The position numbers were made by a program, and so were the translations under genes. Shown here in pieces: positions 17,026 to 25,954 of a stretch of DNA of 64,000 bases (positions within the stretch are counted from its first letter, which is position 1; every line of letters starts with the position of its first letter). Origin of the DNA: Meishania litoralis (lineage in GTDB: Bacteria; Bacteroidota; Bacteroidia; Flavobacteriales; Flavobacteriaceae); NCBI RefSeq assembly GCF_042611095.1, contig NZ_JBHFPV010000001.1:1302001-1366000 (forward strand), read 5' to 3'. Below the pieces are notes generated by a model. The model saw only the letters and a list, made by a program, of their open reading frames with translations, had not been told where the DNA came from and made no database searches.

Positions 17026-17799
17026 TTAAACACTCCAGAAATCTTGTTGTGGCCTGTCTTTTAAATCATTGGTCAACGCCATCAAGATCACTTCCCTGAC
17101 TTCTTCGCGCAAAGTACTTTTATCTTCTTCGGCCAGCAGTCCGGTTTCGAAAAATTCGTGCACCATGGCACGTATAACGCCCGGGCCCCCACTAAAAAAT
17201 GTAAAAGGGAACCGTTTTTTGTTGTCATAGAAAGTCATTGGAACCACCGGAATATTATGTGCAATGGCCATTTTAAATGCCCCGTCTTTGAATTCATCCA
17301 AAACAATGTCTTCATCAGGCACGCCGCCTTCCGGAAAAATACAAATGCTCAACCCTTGGTTCAACCTTCTTTGCGCCCTTCGGTATACCCCCGTTCGACT
17401 TTTTGTATCCTCCCGATCGACCATTATACATACCCTTTTGTAGAAAAAACCGAAAAGGGGAATCTTTACCAATTCTTTCTTTCCGACAAAAACAAAGGGG
17501 TTCTTGCTCACGTACAGCATGAGCATGATATCGAGCATGCTAGTATGGTTGGCCACCAACATATAGCTTTTGCCGTCTACCATTTTTTGCTTTCCAAGAA
17601 CTTTCGGCGGGCAGCACATTCCATACAATATGGGCGTGGCCCATAAATTCCTGGCAATCCAAAAAAAATGGGGGTACGTTTTGTCCGACATTGTGAAAGC
17701 CAACAAAAAGGGAAAAAAAAGAACAATGGGCAAGGCGACCAGAACATAGAACCAAATACGGTAAAGGCTTTGGCCAATTTTTCGAAAAGCAGTAACCAT
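17026..17799 (-). CDS. plsC: 1-acyl-sn-glycerol-3-phosphate acyltransferase
   Basis: 257 residues from ATG 17799. The PlsC/LPLAT motifs are present: NHTSMLD (His85-x4-Asp90, catalytic) and FPEGG further along, with one or two N-terminal membrane helices. It acylates lysophosphatidic acid to phosphatidic acid in membrane lipid synthesis. The start at 17799 is supported by a TACTTTTG -7 element directly upstream (17812-17805), which would give a leaderless or nearly leaderless mRNA; a longer frame from 17874 would begin before that promoter and inside the divergent gene's leader. Confidence 0.92.
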   Translation of the reverse strand: MVTAFRKIGQSLYRIWFYVLVALPIVLFFPFLLAFTMSDKTYPHFFWIARNLWATPILYGMCCPPKVLGKQKMVDGKSYMLVANHTSMLDIMLMLYVSKNPFVFVGKKELVKIPLFGFFYKRVCIMVDREDTKSRTGVYRRAQRRLNQGLSICIFPEGGVPDEDIVLDEFKDGAFKMAIAHNIPVVPMTFYDNKKRFPFTFFSGGPGVIRAMVHEFFETGLLAEEDKSTLREEVREVILMALTNDLKDRPQQDFWSV

Positions 17800-17804
17800 A
17801 TTCT

Positions 17805-17812
17805 CAAAAGTA
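17805..17812 (-). promoter_or_regulatory. Probable -7 promoter element of plsC
   Basis: TACTTTTG on the minus strand, six bases before the plsC ATG. No TTG at the expected distance upstream, so only half of the promoter is seen. Confidence 0.4.
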
Positions 17813-17855
17813 GAATTTTTATGTATATTTAAGAGGATAACCAATATATTAAAAC

Positions 17856-18098
17856 ATGGGATTACTATATGCAATCATAATAGGGGCCATAGCAGGATGG
17901 CTCGCTGGAAAAATCATGAAAGGAGGTGGTTTCGGACTACTTGTGAACATCATTTTGGGTATCGTTGGCGGTGCCGTTGGAAATTGGCTTTTTGGAGTAT
18001 TGAACATCTCCATAGGGTCTGGGGCGATCGGTGATATCATTACGGGGGTGATCGGTGCCATAGCGTTACTTTTTGTAGCAGGACTCTTTAAAAAGTAG
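17856..18098 (+). CDS. GlsB/YeaQ/YmgE-family small membrane protein
   Basis: 80 residues with three hydrophobic glycine-rich helices (GAIAGWLAGKIMKGGGFGLL, IILGIVGGAVGNWLFG, IITGVIGAIALLFVAGLF). This is the transglycosylase-associated / GlsB family of inner membrane proteins that are often stress induced; the molecular role is unknown. Monocistronic, with a terminator 22 nt behind the stop. Confidence 0.92.
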   Translation: MGLLYAIIIGAIAGWLAGKIMKGGGFGLLVNIILGIVGGAVGNWLFGVLNISIGSGAIGDIITGVIGAIALLFVAGLFKK

Positions 18099-18120
18099 AC
18101 CTGGATTCTTTCCGAATTAC

Positions 18121-18141
18121 GCGGCCTATGCCGCTTTTTTT
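18121..18141 (+). terminator. Rho-independent terminator after the GlsB-like gene
   Basis: Perfect GCGGC / GCCGC stem with a 4-nt loop followed by seven T. Confidence 0.85.
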
Positions 18142-18152
18142 GTGTTTTGTCT

Positions 18153-18160
18153 TACCTTTG
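18153..18160 (+). promoter_or_regulatory. Probable -7 promoter element of trpS
   Basis: TACCTTTG fits TAnnTTTG and lies 21 nt before the trpS ATG, just behind the terminator of the previous gene. The upstream TTG is not at the ideal distance. Confidence 0.45.
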
Positions 18161-18181
18161 TCGCTTTTAGAAACATAGTCA

Positions 18182-19150
18182 ATGGCAAGAATTCTGACAG
18201 GTATACAAAGTACGGGTGTTCCCCATTTGGGCAATATTCTAGGGGCCATCATGCCCGCTATAGAAATGGCACAAGACCCCAAAAATGAATCTTTTTTGTT
18301 CATTGCCGATATGCACTCGCTTACCCAAATCAAGAATGGTGAGGAACTTCGCCAGAATACATATGCCACCGCGGCTGCATGGCTGGCTTTCGGGCTCGAT
18401 ATCGAAAAGACCGTTTTTTATCGCCAAAGCGATGTGCCCCAGGTAACCGAACTTTCTTGGTATCTCAGTTGCTTCTTTCCGTACCAACGTTTGACGCTTG
18501 CACATTCTTTTAAGGATAAGGCCGATAGGCTCGAAGATGTCAACGCGGGCCTTTTTACCTATCCGATGTTGATGGCGGCAGATATACTTTTATACGATGC
18601 GAACATTGTTCCCGTCGGGAAAGACCAATTGCAACACCTAGAAATGACCCGCGATGTCGCTTCTCGATTTCATGCCAGAATGGGCGAAACATTCGTGCTA
18701 CCGGATGCCAAGGTGCAGGAAGAAACAATGTACATACCCGGAACGGACGGTGAAAAAATGAGTAAAAGTAAGGGCAACCTCATCAACATTTTCCAGCCCC
18801 ATAAAAAACTCCGCAAACAGATCATGGGCATTCAAACCGATTCAACCCCAATGGAGGAGCCCAAAAATCCGGATACGGACAATGTCTTCGCCCTATACAA
18901 AATTTTGGCCACTAAGGCGCAAACGGAAAAGATGCGTCAAAACTACCTCAATGGCAATTATGGCTATGGGCATGCCAAGCAGGCACTGTTCGACCTACTG
19001 ATCGAAAAGTTTGGTGAGGCACAAGAACGGTTCGATTATTACATGGCCCATTTTGACGAAATAGACCAGGCCCTTCACTCAGGTGCAGAAAAAGCCAAAA
19101 AGGTCGCTGATAAGGTATTGAACAGGGTAAGAGGCAAAGTGGGGTATTGA
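18182..19150 (+). CDS. trpS: Tryptophan--tRNA ligase
   Basis: 322 residues. Class I signature motifs are clear: the HIGH-like HLGN at 15-18 and KMSKS near 191-195, with the TGIQSTG N terminus typical of bacterial TrpRS. It charges tRNA-Trp. Monocistronic, between its own promoter and the long surface-protein gene. Confidence 0.97.
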   Translation: MARILTGIQSTGVPHLGNILGAIMPAIEMAQDPKNESFLFIADMHSLTQIKNGEELRQNTYATAAAWLAFGLDIEKTVFYRQSDVPQVTELSWYLSCFFPYQRLTLAHSFKDKADRLEDVNAGLFTYPMLMAADILLYDANIVPVGKDQLQHLEMTRDVASRFHARMGETFVLPDAKVQEETMYIPGTDGEKMSKSKGNLINIFQPHKKLRKQIMGIQTDSTPMEEPKNPDTDNVFALYKILATKAQTEKMRQNYLNGNYGYGHAKQALFDLLIEKFGEAQERFDYYMAHFDEIDQALHSGAEKAKKVADKVLNRVRGKVGY

Positions 19151-19216
19151 GTTTTAGCACAAAACTTCTTTTTTATTCCAAACTTCTATTTGTAAATTGA
19201 TTGGGCAAATTAGCCC

Positions 19217-22200
19217 ATGAATCAAGTATACAAAATATTCGTCTGTATGCTCGTGATTTCAAGTAAATCTTTACTTGGAAATACAGTAGAATCTTCAATT
19301 GGGCCTCATACTTCTTCCATCGAGATATCGTTGGAACAACATGAAATCAGCGGCAAAGTCATCGACAAAGAAACCGGAGAACCTATTCCATATTGCAGTA
19401 TTGCGGTAGAATCTTTATCACTCGGAACGGCCAGCAATGAGCTTGGGGAATTTACCATTAGGGTAGACTCCATACCTGCCAAATTGATTTTTTCACATAT
19501 CGGTTATGGTCAAGTGGTTGTTGATGTCTCGACAACTTCAGAGCTAATAGTAGTTCTAGAACCCTATGTGTCCTATTTGGAAGAGGTCGTCGTACTTGCC
19601 TCTAAAAAAGATTCATTTGCAAGAGATTTGGTCAAAAAGGCCTATGAAAAGGCCGATAATGCCGCTAACCGGCAACTCTATGGAAAGGCGTTATATCGAC
19701 AGAAAACAAAGAACGGAGGTGACTATTCAGAGTTTTCCGAAATCTTTTACGACATTCGCTATACTTCCAACGGTATTGCCGATTGGAATATTATTGAGGG
19801 GCGTTATGCGCTTAAAGACGATGCTGTTCACAACAGAAATTATACCCTCTTGACAAGGTTATTGCAACCCTTGCAACCCAATACGGAAGAATTGATCTTT
19901 CCATTACACCCGGCTTTCGAAGTGTATTATGATGTGGCCGTTAACCAAATAATCCAAACAGATCGATCGAGGATTGCGGTAGTCCATTTTAAACCACTCG
20001 GTACAATCAAAACGCCCATTTTCGAAGGCGACGTCTATATAGACACAAAAAACCACCGTATTCTTCAAATCAATGGAGGTCTGTCGCGGGATGACCTCAA
20101 AATACTTAAGCTGAGCACCAATAACGGTTATTGGAAAGACTATACCCTTGCATTTGAAATCGTTTATAAGCCAAATGATGATGCTAATTTATTAGACCAT
20201 ATCAAGGTCGACCAAGAGTTTGATTACTATAAAAACGACAATCTGTTATACCGCTCGGTAACAACTTCCAATCTGACGTTTTATGAACATTACTCCCCTA
20301 ACACAGCGCGAAGATTGGGCGGGCAAATTACTAGAAATCAAAGCGACTGGGAAAATTTAGATGAGATCGGTTACAATGAACAATTCTGGGCCACCAACCC
20401 GATCATCAAGCGAACACCGGTGGAAGAAGAGGTCATCAACGCCTTTGAACGGGATAATGCCTTTAGTTCCATTTTTTTAAATAGTGCGGAAAACATTGCT
20501 CTTTTGGAGTCGAATTTGTCGGAAAACCCTTTTATAGTTCAGTTTACGCAAAAGGTAAACGACTACAATGGGCATTACCCGATAGAAAAGGTATTTCTTC
20601 ATACTGATAAGGACCTATTTATTTCCGGAGAATCGATTTGGTTCAGTGCCTATGGTGTAATCGGGCCATTTCACGAATTGACATCCGCCAGCAAAGTCTT
20701 GCACCTAGATCTAATTGCCCCGAACAATACGATTATACTTTCTCAAACCCATGAATTGTTGAACGGTCTGGGCTCGGGCGTGATCGAACTTCCAAAAAAT
20801 CTTGTTTCGGGCAACTACCAATTAAGGGCCTATACCCAGTGGATGCGTAATTTCGACCCGGATTTCTTCTTTACCAAGCAAGTAGAAATATTGAACAACG
20901 GCACTCCTCAAAATACCAAATCCCTCACTAATGGTACAATCGACCTTCAGTTTTTTCCTGAGGGTGGCCATGCCGTAGATGGAATAGCTTCCAAAATTGC
21001 CTTTAAGGCCATAGGAAACAATGGAGAACCTGAGCCCGTAAAAGGAAGAATATATGATTCCAATGGCAATGCCGTCGCAGAGCTAAATACTTTTGATAGA
21101 GGTGCCGGTTTTTTCCAACTAATTCCAAAAAAAAATCTAGAATATACCGCGGTCTTGAATGATGGCTCAAAATATCCCCTGCCCAAAATATTGAAAAATG
21201 GATATGCCATGTCGGTCAACAACATGAACGAGAGAAGTATCAAAGTAATCGTTCAGGCCAGTGCTTCCCTCAAGGGTCAGCCATTTTATATAATCGGCCA
21301 TATGCGCCAGCGCAAATATTACCAGGGTATCTTCGAATTTCGAAATAACCAGATCATCTCCTTTGAAATACCAAAACATACCATGCCCAGCGGTGTCTTG
21401 ACTCTGAGCCTTTTCGACAGCAATAAAACTCCACGTTGTGAACGGGCGCTATTTGTTGATAATGATGACAAACTGGTTATTACCGCCAACATTGAAAATC
21501 AAAGATTATTCAAGAGAGGTAAGGTCAATATGTCATTAATGGTCACCGATTCTTACGGAAAACCAGTGTCTGGTAATTTTTCAATTGCGGTAACCGATCA
21601 AGGGCAGTTTGAAAAAGACCCGGGAAAGATGAATATCCTAACACAGCTTTTATTACAATCGGACGTAAAGGGCCATATCGAATATCCTAACCAATTATTT
21701 CAAGACCGCAAAAGATCGACCCTAAATAAATTGGACTTGGTCATGCTTACCCATGGTTGGCGAAAATTTCCTTGGCAAGAAGTTTGGAACGACCATTATG
21801 ATCAAAAGGAATTTGGTTTTGCAAAGGGTCTTACCATAAAGGGCAAAGCCACTAGAACGAACAAGAAGCCACTTGCAAATACAACTTTGAACGTCATTGC
21901 CAAATCTGGGGATTTGTTGGGCATGTTCTCTGCGAAAACCGCATTCGACGGTTCTTTTTCCATTGATGACTTTAATTTTAAAGGGCCTACCGATGTTGTC
22001 TTTAACGCATTCGATGTCAAGAACAAACCACTTGATGTTAAGATTGTCCTTGAGGACAAACAAGATAAAGTTCCTCGGCCATCGTTCAAAAGCCGGGAAA
22101 AACAGCAAATAAAGGATACCGAAACCTATAGAACGCATGCCATAGCCCGGCAAAGAATGGAAACCATATATGAATCACAAAAGGTAACCGAGTTGGACGA

Positions 22201-22954
22201 AGTGGTCGTTACGGAAGAAAAAAATGAAAAAAGTCGAAACCAATCCCCTTCCTTTCTTGGCCAAACCCCAGATGCCACCCTATATACCGCCGATCATCCA
22301 GCCGTTCAAACCGTTTTACAATTGGTCAGCCTGTTCAATGGTGTAACCGTAAGTGGCAATTCCGTAAGCATACGTAACCAGGGGCCCCCGTTGTGGGTTC
22401 TCAATGGTATTCCGATCCCAAACGAAAACCCCTCTCCGTCCACAGCTGCTATTGCCGAACAACGAGCGGCAAGAAACTCGGACAATCCGCGACCTCAGTT
22501 AAATCTCTCCATGGAACGGGCGCTGGCGCCCGGACCTGCACCTTACTTTGTGACCACAATGGACGCGTTAACCGTTGAACGAGTGGAGGTCTTAAAAGGA
22601 GCCTCGGCGGCTATATGGGGCTCAAGAGGTGCCAATGGTGTTATTCTCATCTACACTAAGAAAGGTGAAGGTCGAACCTACGAACCAACGCTCTCCCCTG
22701 ATTTTACGATTTTTGGGCATGCCGTTGAAAAGGAATTTTATTCCCCGAAATATGATATGGAAACCCCAGAACATATTGCACCGGACTATCGGGCCACTTT
22801 ATTCTGGAATCCGAATATTAAGACCGACAAAAATGGTCGGGCCAATATAGAGTTCTTCAACTCTGATAACGCGAAAAAAATTCAGGTCTCAATCGAAGGG
22901 CTTTCGCAGTACGGTATACCGGGTTCGAATTTGACAACTTTCGGCAAGCAATAG
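19217..22954 (+). CDS. Carboxypeptidase-regulatory/macroglobulin-like protein with TonB plug but no barrel
   Basis: 1245 residues with an N-terminal signal peptide. Domain order: a CarboxypepD_reg-like beta sandwich (about 50-130, ISGKVIDKETGEPIPYCSI), a region resembling proteins with DUF5686-like content (about 140-430), a macroglobulin-type MG2-like domain (about 450-560, KVFLHTDKDLFISGESIWFSAY), further beta domains, and near 1030-1150 a TonB-dependent receptor plug (LFNGVTVSGNSVSIRNQG, VERVEVLKGASAAIWGSRGA). Only about 100 residues follow, too few for a 22-strand barrel. Such barrel-less plug proteins are known in Bacteroidota; they may act as periplasmic or surface partners in polymer handling. 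Substrate unknown. Confidence 0.82.
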   Translation: MNQVYKIFVCMLVISSKSLLGNTVESSIGPHTSSIEISLEQHEISGKVIDKETGEPIPYCSIAVESLSLGTASNELGEFTIRVDSIPAKLIFSHIGYGQVVVDVSTTSELIVVLEPYVSYLEEVVVLASKKDSFARDLVKKAYEKADNAANRQLYGKALYRQKTKNGGDYSEFSEIFYDIRYTSNGIADWNIIEGRYALKDDAVHNRNYTLLTRLLQPLQPNTEELIFPLHPAFEVYYDVAVNQIIQTDRSRIAVVHFKPLGTIKTPIFEGDVYIDTKNHRILQINGGLSRDDLKILKLSTNNGYWKDYTLAFEIVYKPNDDANLLDHIKVDQEFDYYKNDNLLYRSVTTSNLTFYEHYSPNTARRLGGQITRNQSDWENLDEIGYNEQFWATNPIIKRTPVEEEVINAFERDNAFSSIFLNSAENIALLESNLSENPFIVQFTQKVNDYNGHYPIEKVFLHTDKDLFISGESIWFSAYGVIGPFHELTSASKVLHLDLIAPNNTIILSQTHELLNGLGSGVIELPKNLVSGNYQLRAYTQWMRNFDPDFFFTKQVEILNNGTPQNTKSLTNGTIDLQFFPEGGHAVDGIASKIAFKAIGNNGEPEPVKGRIYDSNGNAVAELNTFDRGAGFFQLIPKKNLEYTAVLNDGSKYPLPKILKNGYAMSVNNMNERSIKVIVQASASLKGQPFYIIGHMRQRKYYQGIFEFRNNQIISFEIPKHTMPSGVLTLSLFDSNKTPRCERALFVDNDDKLVITANIENQRLFKRGKVNMSLMVTDSYGKPVSGNFSIAVTDQGQFEKDPGKMNILTQLLLQSDVKGHIEYPNQLFQDRKRSTLNKLDLVMLTHGWRKFPWQEVWNDHYDQKEFGFAKGLTIKGKATRTNKKPLANTTLNVIAKSGDLLGMFSAKTAFDGSFSIDDFNFKGPTDVVFNAFDVKNKPLDVKIVLEDKQDKVPRPSFKSREKQQIKDTETYRTHAIARQRMETIYESQKVTELDEVVVTEEKNEKSRNQSPSFLGQTPDATLYTADHPAVQTVLQLVSLFNGVTVSGNSVSIRNQGPPLWVLNGIPIPNENPSPSTAAIAEQRAARNSDNPRPQLNLSMERALAPGPAPYFVTTMDALTVERVEVLKGASAAIWGSRGANGVILIYTKKGEGRTYEPTLSPDFTIFGHAVEKEFYSPKYDMETPEHIAPDYRATLFWNPNIKTDKNGRANIEFFNSDNAKKIQVSIEGLSQYGIPGSNLTTFGKQ

Positions 22955-23001
22955 CTTAAGTAAGATTGATATGGTCAGACAAAGTGGTCAAAACACAAAA
23001 C

Positions 23002-23019
23002 AAACCGTTTGGTCGGTTT
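23002..23019 (+). terminator. Possible weak terminator behind the plug-domain gene
   Basis: AAACCG / CGGTTT stem with a 6-nt loop and a short T run, 48 nt after the stop. The GGTCGGT part resembles the half-site of the TetR-type palindrome found elsewhere in the window. Confidence 0.35.
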
Positions 23020-23148
23020 TAACTGCTTTCGATTCATAAAAATCATGATACAATCAAGATTTAATGAGATACTTTGTCGATGAACGGCCTAATTTGTTAA
23101 TATTACCCGCTTCTTATAAAACGAACATACCGTTGAGTTTGTATCGGC

Positions 23149-24267
23149 CTAGATCGCCTCGAACAGTTTGCCGGGCAAGGGACGTATGACACCTTTCATT
23201 TCCATGTTCAACAGGGTAGATGACACCTTGAAAACAGGAATTCGGCATTCATGGGCAATGCTGTCCAACAATTGTTTCCCTTCTTTTTGCAAGTAGGTAT
23301 ATATCGATTGTTCGGTATTGTCCAATTCGACAAAGAGCTGTTTTTGAATGTTTTTTGTTTCTACCTTTTCTATTTCCCAACCCAATAAATAGATAAGATC
23401 GGCGGCCGATGTAATCATTTGGGCCTTTTGCTGTTTGATCAGATTATTGCATCCTTCACTAAACTTATCTCCGGCCCTACCGGGAACGGCAAAAACATCG
23501 CGATTATAGCTATTGGCAATATCGGCCGTTACCAAACTGCCCCCTCTCTGGGCCGATTCTATGACCAAGGTTGCCTCGCTAATCCCCGCAATGATGCGGT
23601 TTCGCTTTAAAAAATTTTCTCGGTCGGGATTGCTGGTACTCCAAAACTCTGTCAAAAAACCTCCATTTTTCTTTACATCGGCAAGATATTTTGAATGGCC
23701 CTTAGGGTAAATCTGGTTGAGGCCATGTGCCAAACAGCCTATGGTCTGTAACCCTTGGACAATAGCCGCCCTTTGAGCACAAATATCTACCCCATACGCA
23801 AAACCACTGACAATAATAGGATCCATGGGAGCTATTTCTTCCATAAATCGTTCGCAAAAATAGGTTCCATAGCTGGTTATGTTCCTTGTACCGACAAGGC
23901 TTATGACCCTTCGCCCCTCAAACTCAATATTCCCGCTTTTAAAAAGCAGTACCGGGCTATCGATACAATGCTTCAACAACTTCGGGTAGCCCTCGTCCAT
24001 GAAATAGTTATAGGCCAGTCGATTATCTTGAATAAATCTATATTCACCCTCCGCGGCCTCAGCATGTTCGGTATCGTAAAGGCCTTTTAGAGTATAACTC
24101 CCAATGCCTTCTATTTTGAGCAAATGTTCACGTTTATCTTCAAAAACGGCTTTTGCACTTCCACAATGGGCTATTAATTTTTTAGTAAGTACGTCACCTA
24201 TATTCCGAACGTTCTGCAATCTCAAAAGAGCAATCAATTCGGCTTCAGCAAGTTGTGAGTCGCTCAT
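23149..24267 (-). CDS. dprA: DNA processing protein DprA
   Basis: 372 residues. An N-terminal helix-hairpin-helix-like part (NVRNIGDVLTKKLIAHCGS) is followed by the Rossmann domain (LVGTRNITSYG, VSGFAYGVDICAQRAA, ESAQRGGSLVTADIAN) and a C-terminal winged helix. DprA loads RecA on incoming single-stranded DNA during natural transformation. The gene is monocistronic and divergent from the HU/SPOR gene. Confidence 0.95.
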   Translation of the reverse strand: MSDSQLAEAELIALLRLQNVRNIGDVLTKKLIAHCGSAKAVFEDKREHLLKIEGIGSYTLKGLYDTEHAEAAEGEYRFIQDNRLAYNYFMDEGYPKLLKHCIDSPVLLFKSGNIEFEGRRVISLVGTRNITSYGTYFCERFMEEIAPMDPIIVSGFAYGVDICAQRAAIVQGLQTIGCLAHGLNQIYPKGHSKYLADVKKNGGFLTEFWSTSNPDRENFLKRNRIIAGISEATLVIESAQRGGSLVTADIANSYNRDVFAVPGRAGDKFSEGCNNLIKQQKAQMITSAADLIYLLGWEIEKVETKNIQKQLFVELDNTEQSIYTYLQKEGKQLLDSIAHECRIPVFKVSSTLLNMEMKGVIRPLPGKLFEAI

Positions 24268-24356
24268 AGTTATTCACAAAATACATAAATTTTAATGTTA
24301 ATAAAAAGTTGTTCAGAAGGTTTTGAACCGAGCTATTTTTTTGAATATTTGTGAGC

Positions 24357-25313
24357 ATGGTGCTAGAACACTATATATCAGAATTGCTTTATAGGCACAG
24401 CTGTGTCATGGTACCAGGGTTTGGTGCATTTTTGACACAACGAAAATCTGCGGTTTTAGATTCATATACCAATACTTTTTACCCCCCCAACAAGATTCTT
24501 TCGTTTAATGGCCAGCTGACTTCCAATGACGGATTATTGGTTTCTTATATGGCCAACGCAAGGCAGGTTTCGTATGACGAAATGTTAAAACGTCTTGAGA
24601 AGTCGGTCGAGCACTGGAAAAAACGTTTGGCAAAAGGAGAACTTTTGTTTTTGGATAAAATTGGCGAACTGCATTTAAACAAGGATGGCAAAATTATTTT
24701 CCAGCCCTTTGACAAAGTGAACTATCTGACCTCATCGTTCGGTTTAGTGCCCTTTGTAACGCCCGAGGTAACCCGTGAGGTTCTGAAGGAAGAAGTCGAA
24801 CAAATCGAAGAGCGCATTCCTTTCATCATCACGCCCGAACGACGTGAAAAATCTTCGTTCAACATCAGGCCCTATATGAAATATGCCGCAATCTTTTTAC
24901 TGGCTCTTTCAACCGGGTTGACCGGTTTGAGGTTTTATAATGAGACCGCCAAAGCCGATCAATTGGCACGGGAAGAAGCCCAGCAGAAGATTTCGGATCA
25001 TATTCAAGAAGCCACCTTTTTCGATGCAGCCCCTATCGAGTTGCCCACGGTAACCTTGGACGTAATCACCAAAAAGAAAAGTGAGGCCGTACACCACATT
25101 GTAGCAGGGGCTTTTCGGTTCAAAAAAAATGCGGATAGAAAAATACGTTTGTTGAAGCGCCGGGGTTATGAGGCCGAGTATTTGGGCACCAACGACCATG
25201 GACTTCATATGGTGACTTATAGCCGCTATGCGGATGCAAAAGAGGCTTTGAAGGCATTGCACCAAATAAAACGTACGGAATCACACGATGCCTGGCTGCT
25301 TTCCAAAAAATAA
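24357..25313 (+). CDS. HU-CCDC81 and SPOR domain protein
   Basis: About 318 residues (a GTG start at 24351 adds two). The N terminus (LEHYISELLYRHSCVMVPGFGAFLTQRKSA) is the divergent HU-like CCDC81 domain typical of Bacteroidota. A single transmembrane helix lies near 183-200, and the C terminus (VAGAFRFKKNADRKIRLLKRRGYEAEYL) is a SPOR domain that binds denuded peptidoglycan in the periplasm. The topology links the cytoplasm to the septal wall, so a role in division or chromosome-envelope coupling is plausible but unproven. Confidence 0.9.
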   Translation: MVLEHYISELLYRHSCVMVPGFGAFLTQRKSAVLDSYTNTFYPPNKILSFNGQLTSNDGLLVSYMANARQVSYDEMLKRLEKSVEHWKKRLAKGELLFLDKIGELHLNKDGKIIFQPFDKVNYLTSSFGLVPFVTPEVTREVLKEEVEQIEERIPFIITPERREKSSFNIRPYMKYAAIFLLALSTGLTGLRFYNETAKADQLAREEAQQKISDHIQEATFFDAAPIELPTVTLDVITKKKSEAVHHIVAGAFRFKKNADRKIRLLKRRGYEAEYLGTNDHGLHMVTYSRYADAKEALKALHQIKRTESHDAWLLSKK

Positions 25314-25346
25314 TAGTATTCCGATTTTCCCCTTGATGTAAGCGCG

Positions 25347-25354
25347 TATCTTTG
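25347..25354 (+). promoter_or_regulatory. Probable -7 promoter element of the thioesterase gene
   Basis: TATCTTTG, 15 nt before the ATG at 25370; the matching TTG is not at the preferred distance. Confidence 0.4.
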
Positions 25355-25369
25355 TCCAAAATTTAAGAT

Positions 25370-25885
25370 ATGGAAGCGAAAAATCCCAAGGATTCAAGAA
25401 CCGTGATGACCGATATGGTGCTCCCCAGCGAGACCAACCCGTTGAACAATCTTTTCGGTGGCGAGCTTTTGGCCCGAATGGATCGTGCCGCCAGTATTGC
25501 TGCCCGGCGTCATAGCAGACGTATTACGGTAACCGCCTCTGTAAACCACGTCGCTTTTAACCAAGCGGTTCCATTGGGAAGTGTCGTAACCGTCGAGGCC
25601 GCTGTTTCAAGGGCTTTTAAGACTTCGATGGAGGTCTATATCGATGTTTGGATGGAGGATCGCTATAACGGCAAGCGCACCAAGGCCAATGAGGCCATTT
25701 ATACTTTCGTGGCGGTCGATGAAACAGGAAAACCGACCGAAGTACCGGAATTGGAACCTGAGACTGCTCTTGAAAAAGAGCGTTTCGCGGGAGCGCTCCG
25801 ACGCAAACAGCTAAGTCTTGTATTGGCCGGTAAAATGAAACCTAACGACGCTACGGAGTTAAAAGCGTTGTTTTCTAATGGCTAG
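25370..25885 (+). CDS. Acyl-CoA thioesterase, hotdog fold
   Basis: 171 residues of the YciA/ACOT type. The N-terminal block (MVLPSETNPLNNLFGGELLARMDRAASIAARRH) contains the Asn/Asp catalytic surroundings of the family, and a VDVWMEDRY-like strand follows. It hydrolyses acyl-CoA to free acid and CoA; chain-length preference is not predictable. The gene has its own TATCTTTG element and is convergent with the S41 protease gene. Confidence 0.93.
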   Translation: MEAKNPKDSRTVMTDMVLPSETNPLNNLFGGELLARMDRAASIAARRHSRRITVTASVNHVAFNQAVPLGSVVTVEAAVSRAFKTSMEVYIDVWMEDRYNGKRTKANEAIYTFVAVDETGKPTEVPELEPETALEKERFAGALRRKQLSLVLAGKMKPNDATELKALFSNG

Positions 25886-25954
25886 AAAGGTACTCCCAAT
25901 GAATCATTTCGTCCGGGAGCGTGGATTTAAAACGTTATTGAAATTAGTAGTTGT

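Noticed and set aside
22836..22850. ACCGAC...GTCGGG inside the plug-domain gene
   Set aside because: Spacing is one base too long and the site is within a coding region.
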